64,000 bases of DNA from SNAP01 sp049671745 (GTDB lineage Bacteria; Bacteroidota; Bacteroidia; Bacteroidales; Marinifilaceae). Location: NCBI GenBank assembly GCA_049671745.1, contig JBATVL010000074.1, positions 24,892-88,891 on the forward strand, given 5' to 3'. Both the position numbers and the translations under genes were made by a program. Positions 17,062 through 26,920 of the stretch are shown piece by piece (within the stretch, counting starts at the first letter, position 1; each line of letters begins with the position of its first letter). The notes beneath the pieces are model-generated. The model ran no database searches. It saw only the letters and a list, made by a program, of their open reading frames with translations, and was not told the DNA's origin.

Positions 17062-17628
17062 CTATTTTCTAAGCCATACTTTACCTGTTTTTAATACTTC
17101 TCTTCCTGCAACATCATTAATGATAATTGCAGCCATCATATACCATGCAGAAAATGCACAAATTATTAATTCGTATCCTGCAACTACATTCATCATTGGA
17201 AATCCAAAATGACCAAAGTCTAAAAGGATGAATCCAATTAAAAGAGTAGTAAATGTGAATGCCATAGCTGTATGAATAAACATAGAAGCAATCCATAAAA
17301 TAGCAGTCAATAAAGTCCATCCAAGAAGATAAAAACCAACATCTGTATGTGACGATTCATAAAAACCTAAACCGTTTAATAACCAAATAATTCCTAGTCC
17401 GAGCCAAAAAGATCCGTAACTACAAAAGGCTGCAAAGCCAAAATTGTTACCAGTTTTTTGCTCCATAAAACCTGCAATAAATTGAGCTAATCCGCCAAAT
17501 ATAAGTCCCATTGCCATTACTGGTCCAAGTCCACAAATTCCAATATTGTAAAATTGTAATAAAAGAGTTGTTAATCCAAATCCAGCTAATCCTACTACTG
17601 CAGGATCTCCGTGTTTTCCCTTACTCAT
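17062..17628 (-). CDS. satP: Acetate uptake transporter (AceTr/GPR1-FUN34-SatP family)
   Basis: A 188-residue inner-membrane protein with six predicted transmembrane helices, the normal size of SatP/YaaH. The N-terminus GDPAVVGLAGFGLTT corresponds to the family's NPAPLGL signature, and the FGGLAQFIAGFMEQKTGNNFGFAAF stretch (seen in parts) is typical. It moves acetate or succinate with protons. Acetate is a likely fermentation product of a HydF-bearing anaerobe. Single gene; its upstream region carries three tandem TTAAAG units but no convincing promoter pair. Confidence 0.9.
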   Translation of the reverse strand: MSKGKHGDPAVVGLAGFGLTTLLLQFYNIGICGLGPVMAMGLIFGGLAQFIAGFMEQKTGNNFGFAAFCSYGSFWLGLGIIWLLNGLGFYESSHTDVGFYLLGWTLLTAILWIASMFIHTAMAFTFTTLLIGFILLDFGHFGFPMMNVVAGYELIICAFSAWYMMAAIIINDVAGREVLKTGKVWLRK

Positions 17629-18258
17629 TTGTTCTTAGTTAAAGTTAAAGTTAAAGTTTTTGTTACAAATAGCTGGTGAAGATAGTTGCTCTATTTCTTA
17701 TGCGCAATAGCAAAATGCATAAACTTAAATTTTTTTTTATGAGTGCTTATTTAAGTGAAGATCTTTTTAGAATAATCTGTTTAAATTATTTAAAATAAAG
17801 ATTCTATTTTTATTAATATATTATTTTTATAAAAGAGATTTGTTTTGGAGATATATAGTTGTTAGAATAATGAGTATATGTGATCGAATGTATGTTGCAT
17901 TAGAAAAAAGGGTTCTTCGTCAATTTTTGTGGTACAATATTTTAACTATCCATCCATTGATAAAACAACCTTTTCCTCAATAAATTAAAATTGGCTCTTC
18001 CATAGATTTGTTTTTTATATTCTTAATTCTATTTACATTACCTTAAGTTAATCCATTATTTGCTTCTAATTCTACAGTTGCATTTTCTGTATCAAGATCT
18101 TCTGTATAACCTTTAAGAAAGGAATTAAGTCTTTTTAATTTGTCTTCTTTATTTTTTCAATCCATTCATTAAGCTTTAAAGATGATTTTGATTTTAAACA
18201 CTTCTCTAAATTCTATTGATAATTCTCATAGACATAAAAGCCTATTGTTATATTTTTT

Positions 18259-19062
18259 TTGTCTATATGGAATATGGTGGGTAATCAAATTTTAATTTAC
18301 CACATGTAAAGTATATCATGTAGATAAAGTTATCAATATTTCTATAACCTTTAGCTCTCTTTTTAGCTAGTTGAATTTTAGAATTAATTCCTTCTAATTT
18401 ATCTTTAAGATATTCAACTGAATTATTTATTGTTTCTGACCTTTTCCTTTTGTAACATACAATACTCGTCTTGTTTCTAAATCAACTAGTGTTATAACAT
18501 AGCTATGTCCTTTTTTGCTAGATGTTTCATCAAAGCCTACTTTTGAAAGATCTTTTGTCTTATCTTCTTTATGAGCCTTAGATATCCAATAAGAAAATAT
18601 ATTCCATATCTTTTGAGGATAAACTCCCATTATATTAGTTGCTTTTTAACAAGTATTTCGCTTTCTATCAATAGCATATAATAAGCTTCAAATAATAATG
18701 TAAAACCACTTCCTTTTCTTGCCCAAGGAACTTGAACTGTAGTGATTTTTCCACTATTTTCTTTTATTCTAGGTTCTCTAGCATGAAGATAATATTCATG
18801 TTGAAAGAAATTATGGTGTTGCGATGTCCTTTTTACAGTGTCATGAGCAGTATAATCTATTTTCTCATCTCCTTTAAATTTACTTTCTTTTGTGAAAGAT
18901 AAATATATATGTAGTGCCTTACCTGCTTCTGTCTCTTCTAAAGAGATCGATTCTACTGTCCAAGGCGATACTAGACAATGCTATATTGAATATTTTTTTA
19001 CTGTTCTCCATGCAGGCTAAGATAGCTTTTTTTCAATTAACCACTATAAATCATATAGAGCC
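18259..19062 (-). mobile_element. Nested, internally deleted ISL3-family element (ISL3-B relic)
   Basis: It lies inside ISL3-A. Its ends are an inverted pair: 19035-19062 reads, on the minus strand, GGCTCTATATGATTTATAG and on; 18259-18286 on the plus strand reads TTGTCTATATGGAATATGG and on, a decayed match. The 804-bp length is too short for a full ISL3 element, so it has an internal deletion. The left-end sequence recurs, better preserved, at 63880. A candidate 8-bp target duplication (TATTTTTT / TTATTTAA) is not convincing. Confidence 0.75.
18263..19011 (-). pseudogene. ISL3-family transposase remnant, inner copy
   Basis: Starts MENSKKIFNIAL at 19011. A one-base deletion relative to the copy at 63931 then shifts the frame. 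Further on come SPWTVESISLEETEAGKALH, FFQHEYYLHAREPRIKE and VPWARKGSGFTLLFEAYYML; a second one-base loss near 18645; MGVYPQKIWNIFSYWISKAH; VGFDETSSKKGHSYV; and then an abrupt jump to the C-terminal AKKRAKGYRNIDNFIYMIYF, showing deletion of most of the catalytic core. Confidence 0.82.
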
Positions 19063-19863
19063 TTATTTAATACTGGTGTAGGATTTGGTGTATTGAGTTT
19101 TTTTATTTCAGGAATAAGATTCCTAACAGTCTTATAAATGCATTCAGAATAATTTATTACTAAATGAAATCTATCAGCAATTTGAGTTACTTCTGGTAAA
19201 ACAGATTTAACAGATTCAGAATAACACTTTGTTCTATCTTTTGTAACTGTTTTTATGTTTGAGTGTTTCTTAAGCATTTTATAAGATCTATTGCTTTACT
19301 TGTTTCTCTATTTATAATAATTGTTCCATAACTAATACCTTTTCTATATGCTCAATCATATATTCCTATATTTTCAACCTCTGTATTTAAAGGTCTATTA
19401 CAGGAATATACTAATCTTAAGCAAGTTGATGTGCTAACAGGTAGATTTATTTGATAAGTATTAATTTTTATAGCAGATGTTTCAATACTCATTTTTATAA
19501 GTTGATCATTGGCCTTTTTTGTCCTTCTAGAATAGGCTTTTGTTAATGAAGAGACTTATTCTGAGAATGTTATTATACAACATTCATTATTTATACAATA
19601 AAATCGTCTAACTTGCAGTTGAATTTTTATTGATTTAAATGAAATAGGTAAATCTTGTAACTATCTACTATAATAGCTATGAACAGATTTACTCTTTTTA
19701 TCACAAAAAGAATATTTTGAATGTGTGTGTGTACTTTTTGCTATTACATTTATGCAGTTATCTTGAACGAGAATATTATCAATTTTAATATCAGCGAATT
19801 TGCATAATTCCGAAAATAAATTAATAGATTGTTTAGTGATGTTCCTTTTCATTTAGATCTTTC

Positions 19864-20106
19864 AATATGAATCATCTAAAGATAGTTGAAACAATAAAAA
19901 TTAGCCAGCTTTAAATTATTAGTTCTAAAGAATTTATGCTATGGTATTATATAAACATATTTAGTTTATTGTTCTTTATATTACTTTTATTGAGTCGTAT
20001 TATTATATGCTACATACAATCGATTATAAAGGTTTAGTATAGAAACAATGGTTTTAAAATTGGAAGATAATACGTCAGTTTAGTAAAGAACTAACAGAAT
20101 ATGCAA
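19864..20106. other. Intergenic DNA between the IS relic and the symporter gene
   Basis: Probably includes the decayed left end of ISL3-A. I looked for a copy of the 17910 terminal repeat in inverted orientation and did not find one. No other feature seen. Confidence 0.4.
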
Positions 20107-20146
20107 GAAAAAAATGGACTTCCAATATAAAGAAGTCCATTTTTTA
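20107..20146 (-). terminator. Rho-independent terminator after the dicarboxylate symporter
   Basis: AATGGACTTC / GAAGTCCATT with an 8-nt loop, flanked on both sides by A and T runs, so it can work on either strand. It lies just beyond the stop codon of the minus-strand symporter gene. Confidence 0.85.
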
Positions 20147-20150
20147 TAAA

Positions 20151-21377
20151 TTAGTCTTCTTTAATAGCAGTATCCATAATAACTGCACAAGCTGCATCAC
20201 CTGTAATATTAAGTGAAGTACGTACCATATCAAAGATTCGATCTAATGCATAAAGCATTGGTAAACCTGCAATAGAAATATCGGCAGCAACTAATACTGC
20301 TACCACAAGTAGTGTTGGTCCAGGAACTCCAGCTTGTCCTATAGAGCCTATAGTTGCCGTTAGAATGATTGCAATATATTGTCCCATCGTTAAATCCATT
20401 CCGAACATTTGAGCAAAGAATACGGCAACTAAAGCATAATAAATAGCATTACCATCCATGTTAATAGTAGCTCCTAGTGGTAATACGAAAGAAGCCGTTT
20501 TAGGAGATACCTTAAGTTTTGTTTCGCAAACCTCCATGTTTATTGGTAGTGTAGCCATAGATGAAGCTGTTGAAAATGCAATAACCTGAGCTTCCCACAT
20601 ATATTTGAAGAATTGCTTAATATTCATTTTAGAAAGCATCTTTAAACAAAGAGGATAGAATATTAATCCGTGAATAAGAATTGCAGCTAGGTATACGATT
20701 ACAAGTTTCATAACAAGATAAAGAATATCAAACCCAAATGTTCCAATGGAATCTGCCATCAGACCAAAAACACCAATAGGAGCAACATACATTACAATCT
20801 TAATCATCCATATAAGAGCGTCAATAATGTAATTACATCCTTTGGTTATAGATGTTCTCTTTGTTACAGGAAGGGTAGAAACTGCTATACCAAAGAATAG
20901 ACAGAAGAAAAGAATCTGAAGGATATTACCAGAAACTAATGCTTGAAGAGGATTCTCAGGAATAATACTTTTTAGAATATCCCAAAAATCTGGTTGCGCA
21001 GCAGATAAAGTATCAACACTAGCTTTATAATCAAACATGTGTTCTACTTGAGTTACGTCTAATCCAACTCCTGGTTGAAAAACTTCACCCATTACTATTC
21101 CTAAAACAACTGCAAAAGCTGTTGTTATCATATAGAAAGCAAAAGTACCTATACCTAATTTACCTGCTGATTTAGTTGCTCCAAGAGCTGCAGCACCAGA
21201 TATGATGGAGAATGCTACAAGTGGTATAACTAACATTTTGATTAGCTGAATAAATATGTCACCAAGAGGGGCAAACATACTTGCGTCTTTACCCATGAGA
21301 ATACCTACTATCGTACCAATAATCATTGCTACGATAATTTGAAAGCCTAAGCTTTTAATCATCTTTTTAAAGTCCAT
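20151..21377 (-). CDS. Sodium or proton:dicarboxylate symporter (DAACS/SDF family)
   Basis: A 408-residue membrane transporter of the GltP/GltT/DctA family. The start MDFKKMIKSLGFQIIV (21377) is chosen because it begins the first helix; an upstream ATG at 21488 would add 37 unrelated residues. Family hairpins are visible: STASSMATLP (HP1 serine-rich motif) and NMDGNAIYYAL (helix VII, where NMDGT is usual), then QAGVPGPTLLVV (HP2 area) and GDAACAVIMD (helix VIII). It takes up glutamate, aspartate or C4-dicarboxylates; the residues do not settle which. Confidence 0.92.
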   Translation of the reverse strand: MDFKKMIKSLGFQIIVAMIIGTIVGILMGKDASMFAPLGDIFIQLIKMLVIPLVAFSIISGAAALGATKSAGKLGIGTFAFYMITTAFAVVLGIVMGEVFQPGVGLDVTQVEHMFDYKASVDTLSAAQPDFWDILKSIIPENPLQALVSGNILQILFFCLFFGIAVSTLPVTKRTSITKGCNYIIDALIWMIKIVMYVAPIGVFGLMADSIGTFGFDILYLVMKLVIVYLAAILIHGLIFYPLCLKMLSKMNIKQFFKYMWEAQVIAFSTASSMATLPINMEVCETKLKVSPKTASFVLPLGATINMDGNAIYYALVAVFFAQMFGMDLTMGQYIAIILTATIGSIGQAGVPGPTLLVVAVLVAADISIAGLPMLYALDRIFDMVRTSLNITGDAACAVIMDTAIKED

Positions 21378-21538
21378 AGAATTCCTTTTCGTTAATTTGT
21401 TATAAATATTATTTTTATCATATGTATATTTACATACAATTATATTACAAAAATAATATTTTATAAGTTTTTCCGAAATAAAATACAAAGGAGATGTAAT
21501 ATACTAATGTTTAGACTGAAAAACTTTTTTTCTTATTT

Positions 21539-22444
21539 CTAGTTCGGTTTCACAGCTATGCTGTGATTGAAGAAAGAATATTCTCTTGTCAGATAATTCT
21601 TTACTTCTACTTCATTAATTTTTATGATTGCTTTTACCCAATTATTTCTGCCATCTTTGAAATATATTAGACTAGTACTATTAAGTTCTATCTCTGCTTC
21701 AGAAATTTCTGTATATTTAGTTTCATAACCATTTATGTTGTAATGTTTCTTGTATTTGGAATGAAATATTGTATAATCTTTCTTTCTACTATCATATTTA
21801 TATTCTGAATTAGTAGTTCGTCTATCTTCGTCATCTTCGAAACAAGTGAATATTTCTTTACTTATATTTGAATAAATTTCTGTAGTTCCTATTTTAGTGT
21901 AAAATTTCTTTATTTTTTCTATCTTACCGTCTTCTTTGTAAGAATATGAGAATATTACAGATAATACAAATTTCTGAATACTATCGTTGAAGTAATATAT
22001 GTTTATTGTTTTGAGTTTCTCATTTTCATACTCATATTCTGTTTTACTATCTGGAACATCATCTTTTCCATATGTGGTTTCTAAATTTAGAATCTCCCCT
22101 TGGTATTCTTTATTTGTATAGGTATGTATTTTTCCTTTAGAATCGTATTCTTCTGTTTTTGTCAGTCTTCCGTATTCGTATATTAATCTTGTGATTTTAT
22201 TAATTCTATTATTAGAATATCTTTTTATTTCTATTTCTTTCCCTTCTTGATCGTAAGTTTTAACAGATTTTATAGTTTTTATTTCTTTATTATTTTCGCT
22301 TGTTATAGAATAATCTCTAATAGTTTTAATATGTCCATATAGTCCTGAGAGATCATTACCCTTATTTATTTCAAGTGTGACTTCTTCCTTTTTACATGAT
22401 GTAAGTATGGTTATACAGACGAAAAGTATAAATATTTTTTTCAT
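21539..22444 (-). CDS. Lipoprotein with YD/RHS-like repeats
   Basis: A 301-residue lipoprotein with lipobox LTSC (Cys at about residue 17). The mature part has recurring tyrosine- and aspartate-rich strands such as IKTIRDYSIT, VKTYDQEGKEIE, LIYEYGRLTKTEEYDSKGKI and EYEYENEKLKTI, which resemble the short beta-hairpin repeats of YD/RHS or MORN-like proteins. No catalytic or toxin domain is seen. Many Bacteroidota encode similar single lipoproteins of unknown role. Monocistronic, divergent from mtaB. Confidence 0.65.
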   Translation of the reverse strand: MKKIFILFVCITILTSCKKEEVTLEINKGNDLSGLYGHIKTIRDYSITSENNKEIKTIKSVKTYDQEGKEIEIKRYSNNRINKITRLIYEYGRLTKTEEYDSKGKIHTYTNKEYQGEILNLETTYGKDDVPDSKTEYEYENEKLKTINIYYFNDSIQKFVLSVIFSYSYKEDGKIEKIKKFYTKIGTTEIYSNISKEIFTCFEDDEDRRTTNSEYKYDSRKKDYTIFHSKYKKHYNINGYETKYTEISEAEIELNSTSLIYFKDGRNNWVKAIIKINEVEVKNYLTREYSFFNHSIAVKPN

Positions 22445-22792
22445 TATTTTTCAGTTTTTTAGTTTTCATCAATTTCAAATATGTTGATTGGCTTGACTAA
22501 GATACTAAAAGTTACGTTCTAACGAACAAAATTTTTGAAATTAAGCATTGTCAAAAAGTTATAAAAAGATATGAAACATTAGGATTTATTAGGGAATTAA
22601 GAGATTAAAAAAAAACATTAAATTTTTTGAGAGTAAACTAATTGTGTACTGCTTTTGTGTTAAATATAATATAAAGACACACTAGTTATATAGAACCTAC
22701 TAGCTTTCTTTTTTCTTTATAAAACTTAAATACATATTTTTAATTCTTATTTAAAATTGATAATTATCTTTGTCTCTAGATTTAAGAGATAA
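22445..22792. other. Divergent intergenic region with a likely mtaB promoter
   Basis: 348 nt between a minus-strand lipoprotein and mtaB. TATCTTTG at 22765-22772 fits the Bacteroidota -7 box and lies 20 nt before the ATG. A T-rich run at 22736-22741 may be a poor -33 element. Nothing else stands out. Confidence 0.45.
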
Positions 22793-24097
22793 ATGAAGAT
22801 GATAGAAGGAAAAAAGGTATTATTTTATACACTTGGTTGTAAGTTGAATTTCTCAGAAACTTCAAGTATAGGCCGTCAGCTTAAAGAGTATGGTGTAGAA
22901 AAGGTTGAAGAGGGTGAAATTGCTGATATTATTGTTGTGAACACTTGTTCTGTGACTGATCATGCAGATAAAAAATGTCGACAGGTTATAAAAAAACTTA
23001 TTAAGCATAATCTAGGAGCTTACGTTATTGTAGTTGGTTGTTATGCTCAACTTAAACCAGATGAAGTTTCTTCTATAGATGGTGTCGATCTAGTACTTTC
23101 TGTTAAAGATAAATTTAATGTTGAAAAATATATTAGTCATATTAAGAATAATATAGATGAGACTCTTCCATGCGATATTAAAGAGGTTACTGATTTTCAT
23201 ACTTCTTATTCATTAGGTGACAGAACTCGTTGTTTTTTGAAGGTTCAAGACGGTTGTGATTATTTCTGTTCGTACTGTACAATACCTTACGCTAGGGGTA
23301 AGAGTCGAAATATGTCTATAGAGAAGACTCTTGAAGAGGTTGCTCTTATTGCTTCTAAGGGTATGAAGGAAATAGTTATAACAGGTATAAATACTGGTGA
23401 TTTTGGTAAATCTACTGGTGAAACATTCTTCGAACTTATCAAAAAATTGGATGATGTAGAGGGGATAGAACGTTTTCGTATTTCTTCTATAGAACCTAAT
23501 CTTCTTACTGATGAGATGGTAGAGTGGGTTTCTAAATCAAAGAAATTTACTCCACATTTTCATATTCCTTTACAGGCTGGTACTAACGAAGTTCTTGCTT
23601 TGATGGGCAGAAGATATACTACTGAGGTTTTTGCACACAGAGTTGAAATAATCAGAAAGTTTATGCCTAATGCTTTTATTGGTATTGATGTCATAACTGG
23701 TATGATGGGGGAATCACCTGAGCTTTTCGAACAAGCTAAAACTTTTATAGAGTCGCTAAATTTTCAGCAATTACATGTTTTTCCATATTCTGAGAGAAGA
23801 GGTACTAAAGCTTTAGAAATAGATTATGTTGTACCTGTTGGTGAACGTCGTGAGAGGTCTCGTACTTTATGTAATCTTTCTGAAAAAAGACACACTGATT
23901 TCTTTATTAAAAATATAGGTCAAGAGGTTTATGTCCTTTTTGAAGAGGGCGAACATAAAGGATTAATGTATGGTTTTTCTGAGAATTATATTAGAGTAGA
24001 GATGCCTTATAATCATGAACTTGTGAATAAGATAGTGAAAGTTAAACTTGTAAAACTTGCTGAATCGGGTAACCTTAATGCTGAAACTATAGAATAA
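22793..24097 (+). CDS. mtaB: tRNA t6A37 methylthiotransferase
   Basis: A 434-residue radical-SAM enzyme that converts t6A37 to ms2t6A37 in tRNAs reading ANN codons. The N-terminal UPF0004 domain has its [4Fe-4S] cysteines at 16, 52 and 83. The radical-SAM cluster motif is CDYFCSYC (Cys155, 159, 162) in a CSYCTIPYARG context. A C-terminal TRAM-like segment (GQEVYVLFEEGE...VEMPYNHELVNKIV) follows. The order and lengths match MtaB/YqeV rather than MiaB or RimO. A second Met at residue 3 is an alternative start. It is followed 6 nt later by the inositol-phosphatase-family gene, so the two probably share an mRNA. Confidence 0.93.
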   Translation: MKMIEGKKVLFYTLGCKLNFSETSSIGRQLKEYGVEKVEEGEIADIIVVNTCSVTDHADKKCRQVIKKLIKHNLGAYVIVVGCYAQLKPDEVSSIDGVDLVLSVKDKFNVEKYISHIKNNIDETLPCDIKEVTDFHTSYSLGDRTRCFLKVQDGCDYFCSYCTIPYARGKSRNMSIEKTLEEVALIASKGMKEIVITGINTGDFGKSTGETFFELIKKLDDVEGIERFRISSIEPNLLTDEMVEWVSKSKKFTPHFHIPLQAGTNEVLALMGRRYTTEVFAHRVEIIRKFMPNAFIGIDVITGMMGESPELFEQAKTFIESLNFQQLHVFPYSERRGTKALEIDYVVPVGERRERSRTLCNLSEKRHTDFFIKNIGQEVYVLFEEGEHKGLMYGFSENYIRVEMPYNHELVNKIVKVKLVKLAESGNLNAETIE

Positions 24098-24103
24098 TAT
24101 AAG

Positions 24104-24898
24104 ATGATAGATTATAAACACATATGCCATTCTGTTTGTGATATTGCAAAAGAAGCTGGAAATTTTATTCGTGAACATATTGGAGCTATTAAGTCGGATT
24201 CAATAGATATTAAAGAGGAACATGATTTAGTTACTTTCGTTGATAAATATTCTGAGAAATTTATAGTTGATCGTTTGAAGCAATTATTGCCAGAGTCCGG
24301 TTTTATTGCGGAAGAGGGAACAGATGAAACTATTGGTGATGTTTATAATTGGATTATAGACCCATTAGATGGGACTACTAATTTTATTCATGGATTATCT
24401 CCTTTTGCTGTTAGTATTGCGCTTCAGGAGGGTGATAAAACGGTGATAGGAGTGGTTTATGAAATTAGTTTAGATGAATGCTTCTCTGCTTATGAAGGTG
24501 ATTTTTCTCGCTTGAATGGGCAAAAAATAGAATGTACTTTTACAGATGATTTTAATGATACTTTAATAGCGACTGGATTTCCTTTTCGTGACTATTCTAA
24601 ACTTGATGAATATCTTAAAACACTTAGTTTCTTTATAGAGAATACTCGAGGAGTAAGAAGAATGGGTTCGGCTGCTACAGATCTTGTTTATCTTGCTGCA
24701 GGTAGGTTTGATATGTTTTTTGAGTATGCTTTAAAACCTTGGGATGTTGCCGCTGGTGCTTTTATTGTTCAACGTTCAGGAGGAGTGGTTTCTGATTTCT
24801 CTGGAGAGGGAAATTACATATATGGAGAACAGATACTTGCATCGAATGCTTATTTATATAATGAATCGTTAGAGAGGATGAAATATTTAAGAATATAA
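24104..24898 (+). CDS. suhB: Inositol monophosphatase family protein
   Basis: A 264-residue magnesium-dependent phosphatase. The metal site is visible: Asp47 in LVTFVDKYSE, the glutamates of IAEEGT (70-71), IDPLDGTTNF (Asp86, Asp89) and the late KPWDVAAG motif. The substrate may be inositol-1-phosphate or a related sugar phosphate, and in some bacteria 3'-phosphoadenosine 5'-phosphate; the sequence does not decide. Tight spacing with mtaB suggests an operon. The symbol suhB reflects the family, not proven function. Confidence 0.88.
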   Translation: MIDYKHICHSVCDIAKEAGNFIREHIGAIKSDSIDIKEEHDLVTFVDKYSEKFIVDRLKQLLPESGFIAEEGTDETIGDVYNWIIDPLDGTTNFIHGLSPFAVSIALQEGDKTVIGVVYEISLDECFSAYEGDFSRLNGQKIECTFTDDFNDTLIATGFPFRDYSKLDEYLKTLSFFIENTRGVRRMGSAATDLVYLAAGRFDMFFEYALKPWDVAAGAFIVQRSGGVVSDFSGEGNYIYGEQILASNAYLYNESLERMKYLRI

Positions 24899-25024
24899 TT
24901 TATCATATTTATTCTTTATTAACAAACAAATAGAAAAATCTTTTTTAAAATACAATAACAAGTACGCATTTTGTTTAACAAATAATTATTTAAATTTGTG
25001 TTAACGCTGATTTAAATAATAAAA

Positions 25025-25900
25025 ATGACAAATTTAGTTTCTTATCTTATTTATGGATTAGTTTGGCTGATATCATTATTGCCTTTCCGTATTTTGTATT
25101 TCTTTTCAGATGTTTTCTATTTGCTTGTTTGTTATGTAATACGTTACAGGAAAGCAGTTATAGAAATTAATTTAAAAAAAACATTTCCAGAAAAGACAGA
25201 TGAAGAACGAGTTAAGATACAACATGATTTTTATCATCATTTTTGTGATACTATATTTGAAACGATTAAGCTATTAAATATTAGTGAGAAATCTATTAAG
25301 AGACGTTATAAGTTTAGTAATCCTGATTTTGCTGATGAATATTTTGATAATAAAGATGGAGTTGTGATTATTCTGGGACATTTTTGTAATTGGGAATGGG
25401 CTGCTTCTTTTCCTATTTGGAACGAAAAATGTGATCTTCTGCCTATTTATAAGCCTTTACATAATGAAATCTTAGATAAGATGTTTATAAATATGCGTTC
25501 TAGATTTGGTGGACAGCCTTTACCTAAGAAAAATACTCTTCGAGTTATGATTAAAGCGAAAGAGGATAGAAGGCCTAGTATGACTTGTTTTATTGGGGAT
25601 CAAACTCCAACAAAGCATAATATTAACTATTGGACTAATTTCTTAAATCAGGACACACCTATATTTATTGGTGTAGAGAGAATAGCTAGGAAGCTTGATC
25701 AGCCTGTATATTATTCTACTTTGGCAAAGATTAAACGAGGGTATTATGAGGTTGGAATGCAGTTGATTTGTGAAAAACCAAAAGAAACAGCTGAATTTGA
25801 GATTACTGAGACACATACTCGTATGTTAGAGAGAGATATAATTGCACATCCTGCCTATTGGTTATGGTCGCATAAAAGGTGGAAACATTCACGTAATTAA
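25025..25900 (+). CDS. LpxL/HtrB-type lipid A acyltransferase, copy 1
   Basis: A 291-residue inner-membrane acyltransferase. An N-terminal hydrophobic anchor (LVSYLIYGLVWLISLLPFRILYFFSD) is followed by the catalytic HX4E motif at His119-Glu124 in GHFCNWEW, the GGQPLP and GDQTP substrate motifs, and the C-terminal YWLWSHKRWKH. It adds a secondary acyl chain to lipid A or a related aminolipid from acyl-ACP. The next gene is a paralogue of almost equal length, suggesting a tandem duplication with different acyl or site specificity. Followed by a glycosyltransferase gene. Confidence 0.9.
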   Translation: MTNLVSYLIYGLVWLISLLPFRILYFFSDVFYLLVCYVIRYRKAVIEINLKKTFPEKTDEERVKIQHDFYHHFCDTIFETIKLLNISEKSIKRRYKFSNPDFADEYFDNKDGVVIILGHFCNWEWAASFPIWNEKCDLLPIYKPLHNEILDKMFINMRSRFGGQPLPKKNTLRVMIKAKEDRRPSMTCFIGDQTPTKHNINYWTNFLNQDTPIFIGVERIARKLDQPVYYSTLAKIKRGYYEVGMQLICEKPKETAEFEITETHTRMLERDIIAHPAYWLWSHKRWKHSRN

Positions 25901-25981
25901 TTTATCTAATTAATGCAGTTTTGAGTTTTAGGTTTAAAGGCAAATAATTATTAAATTAGCCGTCCTAAAATTTAATAATAT

Positions 25982-26854
25982 ATGAGTAATTTCTTTTCAT
26001 ACCTTACATATGGCTTGTTGTGGTTGTTGTCATTATTACCATTTCGACTTTTGTATATTATATCAGACATGTTCTATTTTCTTGTAGCTCATGTTATTCG
26101 TTATCGTAAAAAGGTGATTGATAATAACCTAAAGAATTCTTTCCCAGATAAAACGATTCAGGAGCGCAATAAAATTCGTAGAGATTTCTATCATCATTTA
26201 TGTGATATCTTTTTTGAAACATATAAACTTCTACATATAAGCGATGAGCAAATGAAGAAACGTTGTAAGTTTAATAATCCTCATTTTGCTGATAAGTTCT
26301 TTGAGGATGGTAAAGGAGTTGTTGCAATCATGGGGCATTATGGTAATTGGGAATGGATATCTGCTCTTCCTCTTTGGAATGATAAATTCACATTCCTACC
26401 TATATATAAACCTTTGCACAATAAAGTTTTAGATAAGATGTATATAGAGATTCGCTCTAAACTTGGTTGTAAACCTCTTGCTAAAAAGGATGTTTTACGT
26501 ACTATGATGCGTCACAAGGTTGATAGTAACCCTACTCTTACTGGTTTCATTGGTGATCAAACACCTACCCCTAGAAATATCCATTATTGGACAAATTTTC
26601 TGAATCAAGATACTCCCATTTTTATTGGTGTTGAAAAAATAGCTAGAAAGTTTAATCAACCAGTTTATTACACAAAAATGACTAAGATTAAACGCGGTTA
26701 TTATGAGGTTGATGTTGAACTTATAACTGAAAACCCTAAGGAAATGTCTGAATTTGAAATTACTGAAATTCATTCTCGCATACTAGAAAAAGATATTATT
26801 GCTAATCCTGCGTATTGGCTTTGGTCACATAAACGTTGGAAACATTCTAGATAG
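25982..26854 (+). CDS. LpxL/HtrB-type lipid A acyltransferase, copy 2
   Basis: A 290-residue paralogue of the preceding gene with the same features: an N-terminal anchor (FFSYLTYGLLWLLSLLPFRLLYIISD), HX4E at His119-Glu124 in GHYGNWEW, IGDQTPTPRNIHYWTNF and the end YWLWSHKRWKHSR. Identity with copy 1 is high along the whole length, consistent with a local duplication. The gap of about 80 nt shows no terminator, so co-transcription is likely. Substrate specificity is not readable. Confidence 0.9.
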   Translation: MSNFFSYLTYGLLWLLSLLPFRLLYIISDMFYFLVAHVIRYRKKVIDNNLKNSFPDKTIQERNKIRRDFYHHLCDIFFETYKLLHISDEQMKKRCKFNNPHFADKFFEDGKGVVAIMGHYGNWEWISALPLWNDKFTFLPIYKPLHNKVLDKMYIEIRSKLGCKPLAKKDVLRTMMRHKVDSNPTLTGFIGDQTPTPRNIHYWTNFLNQDTPIFIGVEKIARKFNQPVYYTKMTKIKRGYYEVDVELITENPKEMSEFEITEIHSRILEKDIIANPAYWLWSHKRWKHSR

Positions 26855-26920
26855 TTTGTAATTATGAGTTAATAGTTGATTTTCGTTAAAAGAAATAATA
26901 ATTAGGATATATTTGATTTC

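Larger units (their letters stand above)
17942..19852 (-). pseudogene. ISL3-family transposase remnant, outer copy
   Basis: In order on the minus strand, in shifting frames with several stops: an N-terminal zinc-finger-like piece (MKRNITKQSINLFSEL, then SFCDKKSKS); LQDLPISFKSIKIQLQVRRFYC; the DDE region (YGTIIINRETSKAIDLIKCL, VTKDRTKCYSESV, VTQIADRFHLVINYSE); then, after the inserted element, SLKLNEWIEKIKK, FLKGYTEDLD, GNVNRIKNIK and ANFNLLRKR. These are ISL3 landmarks in the right order. Multiple frameshifts and the nested insertion make it non-functional. Confidence 0.82.
17910..19860 (-). mobile_element. Degraded ISL3-family insertion sequence (outer element, ISL3-A)
   Basis: The right end is a recognisable ISL3-type terminal repeat at 17910-17935, beginning GGGTTCTTCGTCAATTTT on the plus strand. 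The body, read on the minus strand, carries fragments of an ISL3 transposase from about 19852 down to 17942 and is interrupted by a second element at 18259-19062. No matching left terminal repeat was found near 19860-20000, so that end is placed only approximately and has probably decayed. Confidence 0.75.

Noticed and set aside
17637..17659. Tandem TTAAAG units upstream of the acetate transporter
   Set aside because: Only three to four short AT-rich units; this can arise by chance in such DNA and matches no known operator.
18251..19070. 8-bp target-site duplication around the inner ISL3 element
   Set aside because: The flanks TATTTTTT and TTATTTAA are only loosely similar, both AT-rich; not evidence of a duplication.
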